Shown one piece after another: positions 27,801 to 39,227 of a stretch of 51,262 bases of DNA. The DNA is from an uncultured Chlorobiota bacterium (lineage in GTDB: Bacteria; Bacteroidota; Bacteroidia; Bacteroidales; JAADGE01). The position numbers and the translations under genes are program-made. The first letter of the stretch is position 1. Every line of letters begins with the position of its first letter. The stretch spans positions 1-51,262 of the forward strand of contig CAMZKV010000103.1 in NCBI GenBank assembly GCA_947311445.1. The letters run 5' to 3'. The notes under the pieces are model-generated. The model was not told where the DNA came from. It did no database searches and saw nothing but the letters and a program-made list of their open reading frames with translations.

Positions 27801-28988
27801 TTGTATATTTCTTTTCAAATATTATTTTGGTTTAGTGTATTAGCAATATTTCATTCTTATGTTTTATTTCCTTTTATTTTAAAAATTTTAGCTAAAAACA
27901 AAGAAGTAAATCAAGATGTTTTTAAACTTTCAGACTCAAATCTCCCAAAAGTATCTATTCTTATGTCTCTTTATAACGAAGAAGATGTTATCTCAGAAAA
28001 AATAGAATCAATTTTAAAATCAAATTATCCATCTGAAAAACTTGAAATTATTGTTGGTTCTGATAATTGTGATGACAACACCAACGATATTGTTTCTGCA
28101 CTTTGCAAAGAAAATCCAAATTTATTTTTCTTCCCCTTTACCACAAGACAAGGAAAACCTAGCATCATCAATCAGCTTCAAAAAAAATCAATAGGTACAA
28201 TTATTATTATAACAGATGCAAATGTTATTTTCTCAGAAAACACTATTTTTGAGATGGTTAAACACTACAAAAACAGCAACATAGGTCTAGTAGATACAAG
28301 AATGACAAACACCAAAGAATCTATTTCTAAAACAGGAATTTCAATTCAAGAGAGCAGTTATAATTCCAGAGAAGTAAAAATTAAACAAAATGAAAGCCTG
28401 ATATGGGGAACAATGATGGGTCCTTTTGGAGGATGCTATTCTTTAAGAAACGATCTTTTCAAAGATGTTCCTGTAAATTTTCTTGTTGACGATTTTTATA
28501 TAAACATGAATGTCTTAAAGCAAAATAAAAAAGCAATTAATTGCATGAATGCGATTGTTTATGAAGATGTTTCAAACAATATTAAAGATGAATTCAGAAG
28601 AAAGATAAGAATTTCAACCGGCAATTTTCAAAATTTAGCAACTTTTAAAAATTTATTATTTTCAAAGGCAAAAGGCTTATCATTTAGTTTTTTTTCTCAT
28701 AAAGTATTAAGATGGTTTGGGCCTTTTCTTTTAATTATTGCCTTTTTATCAAATCTTTTTTTAATAAAATTTGATTTTTATAAAATTAGTATAATTATAT
28801 TTTTAGCAACTTTTATACTCCCTTTTATTGACGTAATATTAAAAAAACAAAAAATTAATATCTCAATTTTTAGGTTTATAACTCACTTTTACACAATGAA
28901 TATTGCATTATTAATAGGTTTCTTCAGGTTTTTATCAGGAGTTAAGTCTGGCGTTTGGCAACCTACAAAAAGAAACCAATCAAAATAA
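27801..28988 (+). CDS. Glycosyltransferase family 2, membrane-associated, TTG start
   Basis: PKVSILMSLYNEEDVISEKIESILKSNYP; DDN; C-terminal TM helices. Confidence 0.88.
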   Translation: MYISFQILFWFSVLAIFHSYVLFPFILKILAKNKEVNQDVFKLSDSNLPKVSILMSLYNEEDVISEKIESILKSNYPSEKLEIIVGSDNCDDNTNDIVSALCKENPNLFFFPFTTRQGKPSIINQLQKKSIGTIIIITDANVIFSENTIFEMVKHYKNSNIGLVDTRMTNTKESISKTGISIQESSYNSREVKIKQNESLIWGTMMGPFGGCYSLRNDLFKDVPVNFLVDDFYINMNVLKQNKKAINCMNAIVYEDVSNNIKDEFRRKIRISTGNFQNLATFKNLLFSKAKGLSFSFFSHKVLRWFGPFLLIIAFLSNLFLIKFDFYKISIIIFLATFILPFIDVILKKQKINISIFRFITHFYTMNIALLIGFFRFLSGVKSGVWQPTKRNQSK

Positions 28989-29001
28989 AACATTAAAATA
29001 G

Positions 29002-30225
29002 ATGACCAAAAATTCAAAACTAAATACAATTCCCGAGGCAATTGAAGCCATTAAAAATGGTGAAATAATAATTGTTGTTGATGATGAAGATCGTGAAAAC
29101 GAAGGCGATTTTATAACATCAGCAGAGCTTATTACTTCTGACAAAGTTAATTTTATGGCAAAATATGGCAGAGGGTTAATTTGTGCTGCAATTCCGGAAA
29201 AGCGTTGTGTTGAACTTGATTTAGAGTTAATGATTGGGAAACAAACAAATACATCTTTGCACGAAACTCCATTTACAGTTTCTGTTGATTTAATTGGAGA
29301 TGGTTGCACAACAGGAATATCTGCTTCCGACCGCTCTAAAACAATAAAAGCATTAGTAAGTGAAAAAACAAAAGCAGAAAACTTAGCAAGACCCGGACAC
29401 ATTTTTCCTCTAAAATCCAAAAACATGGGAGTTTTACGACGTGCCGGGCATACAGAAGCAACAGTAGATTTAACAATACTTGCAGGATTAAAACCCGGAG
29501 GTGCATTAGTAGAAATTATGAATGATGATGGCACTATGGCTCGTCTTCCTGAGCTTCTTGAAGTTGCAAAAAATCACAAACTAAAAATTGTAACAATTAA
29601 AGACTTAATTTCATACAGGCTTAAAGAAGAAACTCTAATAGAAAGAGGCGAAAGAGTGCAAATGCCAACCGAATATGGTGATTTTGAACTAGTTCCATAC
29701 AAACAAATTTCAAATGGATTAGAACATTCTGCTCTTATAAAAGGAAGTTGGGAAAAAGATGAAGCTGTTTTAATTAGAGTTCATTCCTCATGTGTAACAG
29801 GAGATATCTTTGGCTCTCAACGTTGCGACTGCGGAGACCAACTTCATGAAGCAATGAGAATGGTAGAAAAAGAAGGCAAAGGAATTATTTTATATATGAA
29901 CCAAGAAGGAAGAGGTATTGGATATTTTAATAAAATAAAAACATACAAACTTCAAGAGCAAGGGTACGACACAGTTGAAGCAAACCACAAACTTGGATTT
30001 GATGATGACGAAAGAGATTATGGTGTTGGTGCTCAAATACTTCGAGATTTAGGCGTTTGCAAAATTCGACTCATGACAAACAATCCTGTAAAACGTGCCG
30101 GTTTGGAAGGCTACGGATTAGAAATTGTAGAAACTGTTCCTATTGAACTTCCAACAAATAAGCACAATCATTTTTATATGAAAACAAAAAAAACAAAAAT
30201 GGGACATAACTTAAAAAATGTATAA
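29002..30225 (+). CDS. ribBA: Bifunctional 3,4-dihydroxy-2-butanone 4-phosphate synthase/GTP cyclohydrolase II
   Basis: [43 protein letters not shown]. Confidence 0.96.
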   Translation: MTKNSKLNTIPEAIEAIKNGEIIIVVDDEDRENEGDFITSAELITSDKVNFMAKYGRGLICAAIPEKRCVELDLELMIGKQTNTSLHETPFTVSVDLIGDGCTTGISASDRSKTIKALVSEKTKAENLARPGHIFPLKSKNMGVLRRAGHTEATVDLTILAGLKPGGALVEIMNDDGTMARLPELLEVAKNHKLKIVTIKDLISYRLKEETLIERGERVQMPTEYGDFELVPYKQISNGLEHSALIKGSWEKDEAVLIRVHSSCVTGDIFGSQRCDCGDQLHEAMRMVEKEGKGIILYMNQEGRGIGYFNKIKTYKLQEQGYDTVEANHKLGFDDDERDYGVGAQILRDLGVCKIRLMTNNPVKRAGLEGYGLEIVETVPIELPTNKHNHFYMKTKKTKMGHNLKNV

Positions 30226-30278
30226 GTTTAATAATAAGAAAATGCCTCATACTTTTAACTTTTAACTCTTTTAGACAC

Positions 30279-31301
30279 ATGAAAGAAAAAAGAACAACAA
30301 ACACATTATTGCTAATTATAGCATTGCCCATAATATTTTACATATTAAAATTACTGTCTTTTATATTTATACCTCTCGTTTTCTCAATGTTTATTGCATT
30401 ATTTTTTATGCCCCTAATGCGAAAATTTAACAAAATGAAAATTCCAAAAGCTATAAGTCTTATTATTGTAATATTAATTATAGCTGTGTTTTTTAAACTT
30501 ACAGGAGAATTAATAAAACTAACCAGTAGAGAAATTATAAGTTCTGATATTAATTTACTTGAAAATATCGAACTAAAATTAAAATCTCTAATAGTTCCAA
30601 TAGAAGATATTCTTGGAATAGAACGCATTGACGGAAAAAGTATTACAAGTCACTACTTGCAAAAGATTAATTTGACCAAAAATTTTAAAGTAACATTTGA
30701 TATTATCGGAAATACAATTTCAATGACTTTAATGACAGTTTTTTTTGCTATTCTATTTCTTGCAGAATCCTTAAACTTTCAACAAATTTTAAACCACACA
30801 ATTATTCGCCAAAAATTTTCATCAATAAAAGTTTTTATGCGTATTGAAAAAGATATTAGAACGTTTATAAAGGTAAAATTTTTCATAAGTTTTCTTACAG
30901 GTTTAGGTTTTACACTTGCTTGTTATTTTTTTGGTGTTAGTTTTCCAATTTTTTGGGGATTATTAGCATTTGTTTTCAATTTTGTTCAAATGATAGGCTC
31001 AATTGTTGCAGTTATTCTCTTATCTGTATTTGCTTTTGTAGAACTTGATACTACAGGATTTCTACTTTTCTTTATTTTAACCATTGTACTTGTGCAAGTT
31101 GTTATGGGAAGCATTTTAGAACCAATTTTTATGGGAAAATCTTTCTCAATAAACATAATAACTATATTAGTTATGCTTATGTTTTGGGGTTTTATTTGGG
31201 GTATTCCGGGAATGATACTTGCTGTACCAATTACAGTTTTTATTAAAATAATTATGGAGCATTTTCCTCAAACAAAAATAATCTCTAAACTAATGTCTTG
31301 A
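30279..31301 (+). CDS. AI-2E family transporter/permease
   Basis: Polytopic; LGIPGMILAVPITVFIKIIME-like C-terminus (WGIPGMILAVPITV). Confidence 0.88.
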   Translation: MKEKRTTNTLLLIIALPIIFYILKLLSFIFIPLVFSMFIALFFMPLMRKFNKMKIPKAISLIIVILIIAVFFKLTGELIKLTSREIISSDINLLENIELKLKSLIVPIEDILGIERIDGKSITSHYLQKINLTKNFKVTFDIIGNTISMTLMTVFFAILFLAESLNFQQILNHTIIRQKFSSIKVFMRIEKDIRTFIKVKFFISFLTGLGFTLACYFFGVSFPIFWGLLAFVFNFVQMIGSIVAVILLSVFAFVELDTTGFLLFFILTIVLVQVVMGSILEPIFMGKSFSINIITILVMLMFWGFIWGIPGMILAVPITVFIKIIMEHFPQTKIISKLMS

Positions 31302-31316
31302 CAAAGAACAAACAAG

Positions 31317-32216
31317 ATGAAAAAGTACGATGTTGTAATATTAACACAAAAGAAATTTTTCAAGCCTAAAAATCCTGATTGGTACACAAAACAAGTTCTT
31401 AAAGAAGATAATCTTGTAGAAGAAGCCATAAAAAAAAAGGGAATAAAAGTTATACGAACATATTGGGACAATCCTGATTTTGATTTTTCGGAAGCAAAAA
31501 TTACAATTTTTAGAACAATTTGGGATTATTTTCATCGTTTTGATGAATTTTCAAAATGGTTAGAAGCCACAAAAAATAAAACCAGATTTATTAATTCAGC
31601 CGAAACTATTTATTGGAATATTGACAAACATTATTTGCAAGATCTTTCAGAAAAAGGTATAAATATACCAAATACATATTTCATAAAAAAAGGTGATAAA
31701 CGTACTTTATCAGAAATTTTTAAAAAGTGTAATTGGAAAGATGCAGTTTTAAAACCTGCCATTTCGGGTGCTGGCAGACATACTTACAAAATATCTTCCA
31801 AAAACCTTGTCTCTTACGAGCATATATTCAGCGAGTTAATAAAAAATGAAGATTTGATGCTGCAAGAATTTCAATATAATATTTATGAAAAAGGAGAACT
31901 TGCATTTATTCTTTTCAATGGAAAATTTAGCCATTCAATTTTAAAAAAAGGAAAGAAAGGCGAATTTAAAGTACAAGACGATTTTGGCGGAACTGTACAT
32001 AAGTACATAGCCACAAAAGAAGAAATTATTTTTGCCGAAAAAGTTGTTTCTATTTGCACGCCTTTGCCTGTTTATGCTCGTGTTGATATAATTTCAGACA
32101 ATAATAAAAAACCTGCAATAGGCGAACTTGAACTCATTGAACCTGAACTTTGGTTTAGGTTTCATAATCCGGCAGCTGATTTATTTGCTGATGCAGTTTC
32201 TGAATATTTAGATTAA
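31317..32216 (+). CDS. ATP-grasp domain protein (RimK/glutathione-synthetase-like)
   Basis: AVLKPAISGAGRHTYKI; DLMLQEFQ; VYARVDIISDNNKKPAIGELELIEPELWF. Confidence 0.8.
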   Translation: MKKYDVVILTQKKFFKPKNPDWYTKQVLKEDNLVEEAIKKKGIKVIRTYWDNPDFDFSEAKITIFRTIWDYFHRFDEFSKWLEATKNKTRFINSAETIYWNIDKHYLQDLSEKGINIPNTYFIKKGDKRTLSEIFKKCNWKDAVLKPAISGAGRHTYKISSKNLVSYEHIFSELIKNEDLMLQEFQYNIYEKGELAFILFNGKFSHSILKKGKKGEFKVQDDFGGTVHKYIATKEEIIFAEKVVSICTPLPVYARVDIISDNNKKPAIGELELIEPELWFRFHNPAADLFADAVSEYLD

Positions 32217-32228
32217 TAAAACAAAATT

Positions 32229-34469
32229 CTATATTCCTTTTTTATATTGAATGTTGCTTGTGTATAAAATAACTTCATTAAGTTTATTTTTAGCTTTAGC
32301 ATTTCCTTTTATATATTTATTGAAAAGTTTAAGAATCTCTGATTTTTCTAATTTTATTTTTGTTTTTGTGTCAATATCTCTTAAATCAACAAAAAAACTT
32401 GAAAAGGTATTTGGAATATCCGACACAATATCTGTATTCAAAAAGTTATGTTCGTTATAAATCCTACTATAATTACCGGCAGATTTTTCAACAAAAAAAG
32501 TGTTTTTTTTCAAATTCATAATTGTCTCCGAATTTTTATAGGAGTGCATAAAGTCGTAATCAATTTCATCTTTTTCACAGCCCGTAATTTGATAAAAAAA
32601 GTTTTGTCTGCTCGTCATAAGCTCAATTGGGTGATAAATACTGTAATAAAGGCTGAAATCTTTCGGCTTTTTTATTCCCTTAATTTGGAACTTATTAATT
32701 TCATTAGAAATAAAAGAACCTTTACAAAATGAGAATTGTTTTAAAGTCAATAAACTGTATGAATTAACAATATTTAAAAAAGGACCTGCAATCCAATATA
32801 TTTCTAACTTATCAGCCTCATAAGCAATTCCTGTATTATTCGTAACAATTTTATTTACATTTATTTGCGAAAGAATATTAAGTGCAGCATCATAATCCTC
32901 TCCAATTAAAATAGTAGGAAACCAAGGAATTAAATTTTTATTTTTATTAAATAGTTCAACAAATTCATTAATATTATTTTTCAAACCATTAGGAAGCTGA
33001 AAGTAAATATTTACTGAGCTTTCTTTGCAAAGATTTAAATCTTTTTTATTTGAAATTAATACTGAAAGAGATGGTTTAATAAGTTCATTTTTTAATCTTT
33101 TTAGGGCTTGAAGTTTTATAGGAGCAAAACTTTCTTTTGAACCCTTTAAAATATATATAATTCTTTTTGCAATTGCAGTAAGTTCTTTAAACGAAATAAA
33201 TAAGCCATCTTGAAGATTTTCTAAATTCAAATTTTCAATAAAGAATTCTGTTTCATTTATAGGTTTTAATCTTTGAAATAAACTTGTATAGTCCAGCTTG
33301 TTTCTATCTGTTTTTATAAGATTAGTTTCTGAAACTTCTGTAAAGGAAATGTCTGGAGTTTTAACAGAAATTCTCAAAGTTTCGCCAAACTTACCAAAAA
33401 CACATAATTTTACAGGTATTTTATCAATACTCAGCTTATCAATAATACTTTTTATATGAGAAGTTTTTTTTTCACTTTCTTCAAAAACTTCTTTTTTTGC
33501 AATCTCTAAGTTTTCTTCATATATGCCTTCCTTAGATTTTGCTAAATATATTGCAGAATGATTGCGAGGATTATCAATAAACATATTTTTATTAATCTTT
33601 CCTTTTAAAAATGAGTTTGTAAAATCCCGATTAAACACTTTATAAAGCACACTATTATCATTGCTCAATTGGGCTTTAAACATATTCTGTATTTGCTTTC
33701 GATAAGCCTCAACAACAGTAAAAACGTAATTAATTTTCTTTATTCTTCCTTCAATTTTTATTGCATCAACACCTGCATCATACAATTCTTTTAAATCAAA
33801 AAATGCGGAATTATCTTTAAGATTTAGGGGAAACTCTTTATTGATTGGAGTTGGAAAGTATTTATCTCGGCAGGGCTGGCTGCATCTTCCTCTATTCCCG
33901 GACTTGCCACTTTGGACAGAACTCATATAACAGTTTCCTGAAAAAGAAATGCAGTAAGACCCATGAACAAATACCTCGCTCAAAATATTGTGTTTATGGG
34001 CTACCGAACTTAAATGTTGTATTTCTTTAAGGTTTAGTTCTCTTGAAAGGTTTACTCTTTTTGCATTTAATGTGCTCAAAAACTTAATTTGCCCTTCATT
34101 ATGAGTTGTAATCTGGGTTGAAGCATGAATTTTGAAGTCTTTAAAATAATTATAAATTATATAAAATAAACCAAAATCTTGAATAATAAGTCCGTTAATA
34201 TTTATGTTAATTAACTTGTTCAGAAAGCGAATAAGGTCTGGAATTTCACTTTCAACAATAATAATATTAAGTGTAATGAAAATTTTGCAATCATTTTTAT
34301 GTGCAAGTCTTAAAATTCCTTTTAAATCCTCAAAATCAATATTATGGGCATGATTTCTTGCATTAAATTTTTTTAAGCCACAATATACCGCATCAGCTCC
34401 CGATATAATTGCTGTTTTTACTGCATCAATATCGCCTCCGGGAGCTAACAATTCAAATTTCCTGTTCAT
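32229..34469 (-). CDS. Peptidase U32 family protein (RlhA/TrhP-like, with DUF3656-type C-terminal region)
   Basis: MNRKFELLAPGGDIDAVKTAIISGADAVYCG; VHGSYCISFSGNCYMSSVQSGKSGNRGRCSQPCR. ATG at 34467-34469 fits family N-termini better than the track start at 34547, which overlaps the DUF3467 gene. Confidence 0.88.
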   Translation of the reverse strand: MNRKFELLAPGGDIDAVKTAIISGADAVYCGLKKFNARNHAHNIDFEDLKGILRLAHKNDCKIFITLNIIIVESEIPDLIRFLNKLINININGLIIQDFGLFYIIYNYFKDFKIHASTQITTHNEGQIKFLSTLNAKRVNLSRELNLKEIQHLSSVAHKHNILSEVFVHGSYCISFSGNCYMSSVQSGKSGNRGRCSQPCRDKYFPTPINKEFPLNLKDNSAFFDLKELYDAGVDAIKIEGRIKKINYVFTVVEAYRKQIQNMFKAQLSNDNSVLYKVFNRDFTNSFLKGKINKNMFIDNPRNHSAIYLAKSKEGIYEENLEIAKKEVFEESEKKTSHIKSIIDKLSIDKIPVKLCVFGKFGETLRISVKTPDISFTEVSETNLIKTDRNKLDYTSLFQRLKPINETEFFIENLNLENLQDGLFISFKELTAIAKRIIYILKGSKESFAPIKLQALKRLKNELIKPSLSVLISNKKDLNLCKESSVNIYFQLPNGLKNNINEFVELFNKNKNLIPWFPTILIGEDYDAALNILSQINVNKIVTNNTGIAYEADKLEIYWIAGPFLNIVNSYSLLTLKQFSFCKGSFISNEINKFQIKGIKKPKDFSLYYSIYHPIELMTSRQNFFYQITGCEKDEIDYDFMHSYKNSETIMNLKKNTFFVEKSAGNYSRIYNEHNFLNTDIVSDIPNTFSSFFVDLRDIDTKTKIKLEKSEILKLFNKYIKGNAKAKNKLNEVILYTSNIQYKKGI

Positions 34470-34521
34470 TAAAAGACTTAACTTATTTGTAAAACCACAC
34501 AAACAAATTGCAATAATAAAT

Positions 34522-34833
34522 TTATGCCTTAGCAGTAGGTCCGCCAAAATTCATAGGCATTTTTGGCCCCTTAATTTCTTTTATTTGTCCAAATACTTGC
34601 TCATATTTACTTACATTATCGCCTAATGCTTTCAATAATCTTTTTGCATTATCAGGAGACATAATAATTCTTGATTTTACAGGAGCTTTTGGTATTCCGG
34701 GCATCATTCTGACAAAATCTACAATAAATTCAGAAGCAGAATGTGAGATTACTGCTAAATTTGAATATACACCTTGCGCAATTTCTTCGGTTAATTCAAT
34801 GTTTAAACCACCTTTGTTGTCTTTATTTTCCAT
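34522..34833 (-). CDS. DUF3467 protein
   Basis: YSNLAVISHSASEFIVDFVRMMPGIPKAPVKSRIIMSPDNAKRLLKAL; adjacent to rpoC. Confidence 0.9.
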   Translation of the reverse strand: MENKDNKGGLNIELTEEIAQGVYSNLAVISHSASEFIVDFVRMMPGIPKAPVKSRIIMSPDNAKRLLKALGDNVSKYEQVFGQIKEIKGPKMPMNFGGPTAKA

Positions 34834-34847
34834 ACATATATTTTTAA

Positions 34848-34885
34848 AAAGAAAAGCCTAAGTCTCCTGACCTAAGCTTTTCTGT
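34848..34885 (-). terminator. Probable rpoBC operon terminator
   Basis: Minus strand: agaaaagcttaggtcaggagacttaggcttttctttttaaa. Confidence 0.7.
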
Positions 34886-34923
34886 AAAGTTAGGAGTCAA
34901 AAAATGACTCATTAAAAAAGATA

Positions 34924-37900
34924 TTACTCTTCTTTATTTTCAGTTAAAGTTTCTAGTTCTTGTTTAGAACCAACAATTATCTTATTATATTCTCTCATAC
35001 CGGTTCCTGCTGGAATTTTATGTCCTACAATAACATTTTCTTTTAAACCAAGCAAATAATCAGTCTTTCCGGATATAGCAGCCATATTAAGTACTTTTGT
35101 TGTTTCTTGAAATGACGCAGCCGATAAGAAACTTTTTGTTCCAAGTGATGCTTTTGTAATTCCTTGTAAAACGGGTTTTGCAGTTGCTTGAATTGCTTCT
35201 CTAACAATCATCTGATTTTTGTCATTTCTTTTCAAGAAAGAATTTTCGTTTCTAAAATCTTTATTAGAAATTATTTCTCCGACTTTATATTTTTCTGAAT
35301 CTCCGGTATCTTCGATAACTTTCTTACCAAAAATAACATCATTTTCGTCAATAAAGTCCCATTTATCAACAACTTGCGTTTCTCTAAAATTAGTATCGCC
35401 GGCATCTTCAATTTCAACTTTTTTCATCATTTGCCTTACAATAACCTCAAAGTGTTTATCATTAATTTTTACACCTTGTAAACGATATACGTCTTGTACT
35501 TCATTAACAATATGTTCCTGTACTTTTGTTGCTCCTTTAATCTCAAGAATATCTTTTGGAGTGATAACACCATCGGATAAAGGCATTCCGGATTTAACAA
35601 AATCTCCAGGTTGAACAAGAATTTGTTTTGAAAGGGAAATATAATATTTCTTTGTATCACCAGTTTTTGATGTAATAACAACTCCTTTTTTCCCTCTCTT
35701 AATTTTATCAAAAGAAATAATACCATCAATTTCTGCGACTGTTGCTGGGTTTGAAGGATTTCTTGCCTCAACAAGTTCAGTTATTCGAGGAAGTCCTCCG
35801 GTAATATCACCAGCTTTACCAGCTATTCTAGGTATTTTTGCTATAATATCTCCTTGTACAATTTTATCACCATTTTCAACAGAAAGATGTGCTCCTGCCG
35901 GCAAATTATATTCTCTTAGAGTCTCTCCACCTTCATCTAGAATCACAATTTCTGGATTCTGTCTTTTGTTTTTAGACTCAATAATTACTTTCTCAATAAA
36001 GTTTGTTTGTTCGTCTTTTTCAATTTTATATGTTAACCCTTCTGCAAGGTGTTTAAATCCAACTTGCCCGGTAAATTCTGATATAATTAAAGCATTGTAC
36101 GGATCCCAATCACAAATTAAACTTCCTTTTGTAATTTTCCCTTCTTGAATATATAATTTTGCTCCATATGGAATAGCATATGTTGTAAGAACTGTATTTG
36201 TATTTTCATCTCTAATTTTCATTTCAGTCATACGACTTACAACCATTTCATATTTTTCTCCATCCTTTTCTACACTTACCGTTCTAATATCTTCAAATTC
36301 AACAATTCCGCCATATTTAGCAATAATACTATTTTCAGAAGCAGCTCCACCTGCAACTCCTCCAACGTGAAAGGTTCGAAGTGTAAGTTGTGTTCCAGGC
36401 TCTCCAATTGATTGAGCTGCAATAACTCCAACAGCTTCTCCTCTACCTACAAGTTTACCCGTGGATAAGTTACGTCCATAACATTTGGCACAAGCACCTA
36501 CTCTTGTTTCACAAGTTAATACTGATCTTACTTCAACTTTTTCGATTGATGATTTTTGTATTTTATCCGCAATTTTCTCATTTATTTCTACTCCTGCTTT
36601 AACTATTAACTCATCAGTTGAAGGATCGTATAAATCGGAAACAGTTGTTCTTCCAAGAATTCTATCTCTAAGTGTTACAATTACTTCATCTTTAGTCATT
36701 ACGTTTGTTGCAACAAGTCCTCTAAGAGTTCCGCAGTCTTCTTCAGTTATTACAACATCCTGAGCCACATCTACAAGTCTTCTTGTTAGATAACCCGCAT
36801 CTGCGGTTTTAAGTGCAGTATCTGCTAGACCTTTTCTGGCACCGTGAGTAGAAACAAAATATTCAAGTACTGAAAGTCCTTCTTTAAAGTTAGAAAGTAT
36901 AGGATTTTCAATAATCTGCCCAGTTGTTGCTCCTGATTTCTGAGGTTTTGCCATTAGCCCTCTCATGCCTGAAAGCTGTCTAATTTGCTCTCTTGATCCC
37001 CTTGCTCCGGAATCTAGCATCATAAAAACTGAATTAAACCCTTGTTTGTCTGAACTAATTTTGTTCATTACTTCTTGGGTAAGTTTAGCGTTCGTATGTG
37101 TCCAAATATCAATAATCTGATTGTATCTTTCGTTATTTGCAATGAATCCCATATTAAAGTTATTCATTACTTCTTCAACTTTATCATAACCTTCTTGAAC
37201 TAATTCTTCTTTAACATCAGGAATTATAACATCATCTAAATTAAATGATAATCCTCCTTCAAATGCCATTTTATAACCAAGGTTTTTAATATTATCAAGA
37301 AAATCTGCAGTTGTAGAGATTCCACAAACACTTAAAACATTTCCAATAATATCTCTTAAAGATTTTTTAGTAAGAACTTCGTTAATATATCCAACTTCCT
37401 TCGGAACATATTGGTTAAACATTACTCTTCCAACAGTTGTTTCAATATATTCTTCGTTAAATAATAATTTTATTGTAGCGTGAAGATCAACTGCTTTTTC
37501 ATTATATGCAATATTAACTTCAGCGGGAGAATAAAATGTTAAGCCCTCTCCTTTAACTACACGCTCTTTTGAGCTTTTTCTTATTTTTGTAATATAATAC
37601 AATCCTAAAACCATATCTTGCGAAGGCACTGTAATTGGAGCACCGTTTGCTGGATTAAGAATGTTGTGAGAAGCTAACATTAACATTTGAGCCTCTAAAA
37701 CGGCATCGTTCCCTAGTGGTAAATGAACAGCCATTTGGTCTCCATCAAAATCGGCATTGAAGGCTGTACAAACAAGTGGGTGTAATTGAATTGCTTTTCC
37801 CTCAATTAGTTTCGGTTGAAAAGCCTGTATCCCAAGTTTGTGCAATGTTGGAGCACGGTTCAGGAGAACAGGATGTCCTTTAAGAACATTTTCAAGTATA

Positions 37901-39165
37901 TCCCAAACTACTGCGTCTCTTCTGTCAACAATCTTTTTGGCAGACTTAACAGTTTTTACAATTCCTCTTTCTATAAGTTTCCTTATAACAAAAGGTTTGT
38001 ATAGTTCTGCCGCCATTTCTTTAGGAATACCACATTCATGAAGTTTTAATTCCGGACCAACAACAATTACTGAACGTGCAGAATAATCGACCCGTTTTCC
38101 TAGTAAATTTTGACGAAAACGCCCTTGTTTTCCTTTTAAACTATCACTTAAAGATTTTAATGGTCTATTTGCATCTGTTTTAACAGCTCCTGCTTTTCTT
38201 GAGTTATCAAATAAAGCATCAACAGACTCTTGAAGCATTCTTTTTTCGTTTCTAAGAATTACTTCGGGTGCTTTTATTTCAATTAATCTCTTTAATCTGT
38301 TATTTCTAATTATAACTCTTCTGTATAGATCATTTAAATCAGATGTTGCAAAACGTCCTCCATCTAAAGGCACTAAAGGTCTAAGTTCAGGAGGAATAAC
38401 TGGCAAAACTTTAACTATCAACCATTCCGGTTTATTTAATCCTTTTGATGCTTGAAAAGCATTTATAACATTTAAACGTTTAAGAGCTTGACTTTTTCTT
38501 TGTTGAGAAGTTTCATTTTTTGATTTATATTTTAAATCAACTGAGAGTGCATCTAAATCTACTCTACTTAAAAGAGCCTCAACAGCACTTGCTCCCATTT
38601 TAGCAATAAATTTGTTAGGATCATCATCTTCTAACATATCATTATCAGGAGGTAAACTTTCAAGTACATCCATATATTCTTCCTCACTCAAAAAATCAAG
38701 AACTTTTAATCCATCTTCTTTTTTTACTCCTGGTTGAATTACGCAATATTTTTCATAATAAATTATTGCGTTAAGTTTTTTTGTTGGAATGCCTAACAAA
38801 TAGCCTAACTTATTGGGAAGTGATCTAAAATACCACAAATGTACAACAGGAACAACAAGAGCAATGTGTCCTGATCTGTCTCTTCTTACTTTTTTCTCAG
38901 TAACTTCAACTCCACATCTGTCACAAACAATTCCTTTATATCTTATTCTTTTGTATTTCCCGCAATGACATTCGTAGTCTTTAATAGGACCAAATATTCT
39001 TTCGCAAAATAATCCGTCTCTTTCGGGTTTATATGTTCTATAGTTTATTGTTTCCGGTTTTAGAACTTCGCCACTTGAACGTTCTAAAATTTCTTCGGGA
39101 GATGATAAACTTATTACAATTTTTGAAAAATCTTTCGGTGCTTTTGTTTTTTGTCTGAAAGCCAT
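34924..39165 (-). CDS. rpoC: DNA-directed RNA polymerase subunit beta'
   Basis: [15 protein letters not shown]; four-Cys zinc motif [20 protein letters not shown]. Confidence 0.99.
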   Translation of the reverse strand: MAFRQKTKAPKDFSKIVISLSSPEEILERSSGEVLKPETINYRTYKPERDGLFCERIFGPIKDYECHCGKYKRIRYKGIVCDRCGVEVTEKKVRRDRSGHIALVVPVVHLWYFRSLPNKLGYLLGIPTKKLNAIIYYEKYCVIQPGVKKEDGLKVLDFLSEEEYMDVLESLPPDNDMLEDDDPNKFIAKMGASAVEALLSRVDLDALSVDLKYKSKNETSQQRKSQALKRLNVINAFQASKGLNKPEWLIVKVLPVIPPELRPLVPLDGGRFATSDLNDLYRRVIIRNNRLKRLIEIKAPEVILRNEKRMLQESVDALFDNSRKAGAVKTDANRPLKSLSDSLKGKQGRFRQNLLGKRVDYSARSVIVVGPELKLHECGIPKEMAAELYKPFVIRKLIERGIVKTVKSAKKIVDRRDAVVWDILENVLKGHPVLLNRAPTLHKLGIQAFQPKLIEGKAIQLHPLVCTAFNADFDGDQMAVHLPLGNDAVLEAQMLMLASHNILNPANGAPITVPSQDMVLGLYYITKIRKSSKERVVKGEGLTFYSPAEVNIAYNEKAVDLHATIKLLFNEEYIETTVGRVMFNQYVPKEVGYINEVLTKKSLRDIIGNVLSVCGISTTADFLDNIKNLGYKMAFEGGLSFNLDDVIIPDVKEELVQEGYDKVEEVMNNFNMGFIANNERYNQIIDIWTHTNAKLTQEVMNKISSDKQGFNSVFMMLDSGARGSREQIRQLSGMRGLMAKPQKSGATTGQIIENPILSNFKEGLSVLEYFVSTHGARKGLADTALKTADAGYLTRRLVDVAQDVVITEEDCGTLRGLVATNVMTKDEVIVTLRDRILGRTTVSDLYDPSTDELIVKAGVEINEKIADKIQKSSIEKVEVRSVLTCETRVGACAKCYGRNLSTGKLVGRGEAVGVIAAQSIGEPGTQLTLRTFHVGGVAGGAASENSIIAKYGGIVEFEDIRTVSVEKDGEKYEMVVSRMTEMKIRDENTNTVLTTYAIPYGAKLYIQEGKITKGSLICDWDPYNALIISEFTGQVGFKHLAEGLTYKIEKDEQTNFIEKVIIESKNKRQNPEIVILDEGGETLREYNLPAGAHLSVENGDKIVQGDIIAKIPRIAGKAGDITGGLPRITELVEARNPSNPATVAEIDGIISFDKIKRGKKGVVITSKTGDTKKYYISLSKQILVQPGDFVKSGMPLSDGVITPKDILEIKGATKVQEHIVNEVQDVYRLQGVKINDKHFEVIVRQMMKKVEIEDAGDTNFRETQVVDKWDFIDENDVIFGKKVIEDTGDSEKYKVGEIISNKDFRNENSFLKRNDKNQMIVREAIQATAKPVLQGITKASLGTKSFLSAASFQETTKVLNMAAISGKTDYLLGLKENVIVGHKIPAGTGMREYNKIIVGSKQELETLTENKEE

Positions 39166-39227
39166 ATTTTAATGTTAAAAAATTGTTATATTAAAAACTT
39201 TGAATTATACAAATTAGTTTATAAAAT

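Noticed and set aside
28980-29534. 184-aa minus ORF opposite ribBA
   Set aside because: Shadow of the conserved ribBA frame.
35219-35614. Plus-strand ORFs inside rpoC/rpoB (e.g. 35219-35614, 40147-40626, 36485-36763)
   Set aside because: Antisense shadows of highly conserved rpoC/rpoB coding sequence; low-complexity Ser/Phe-rich translations.
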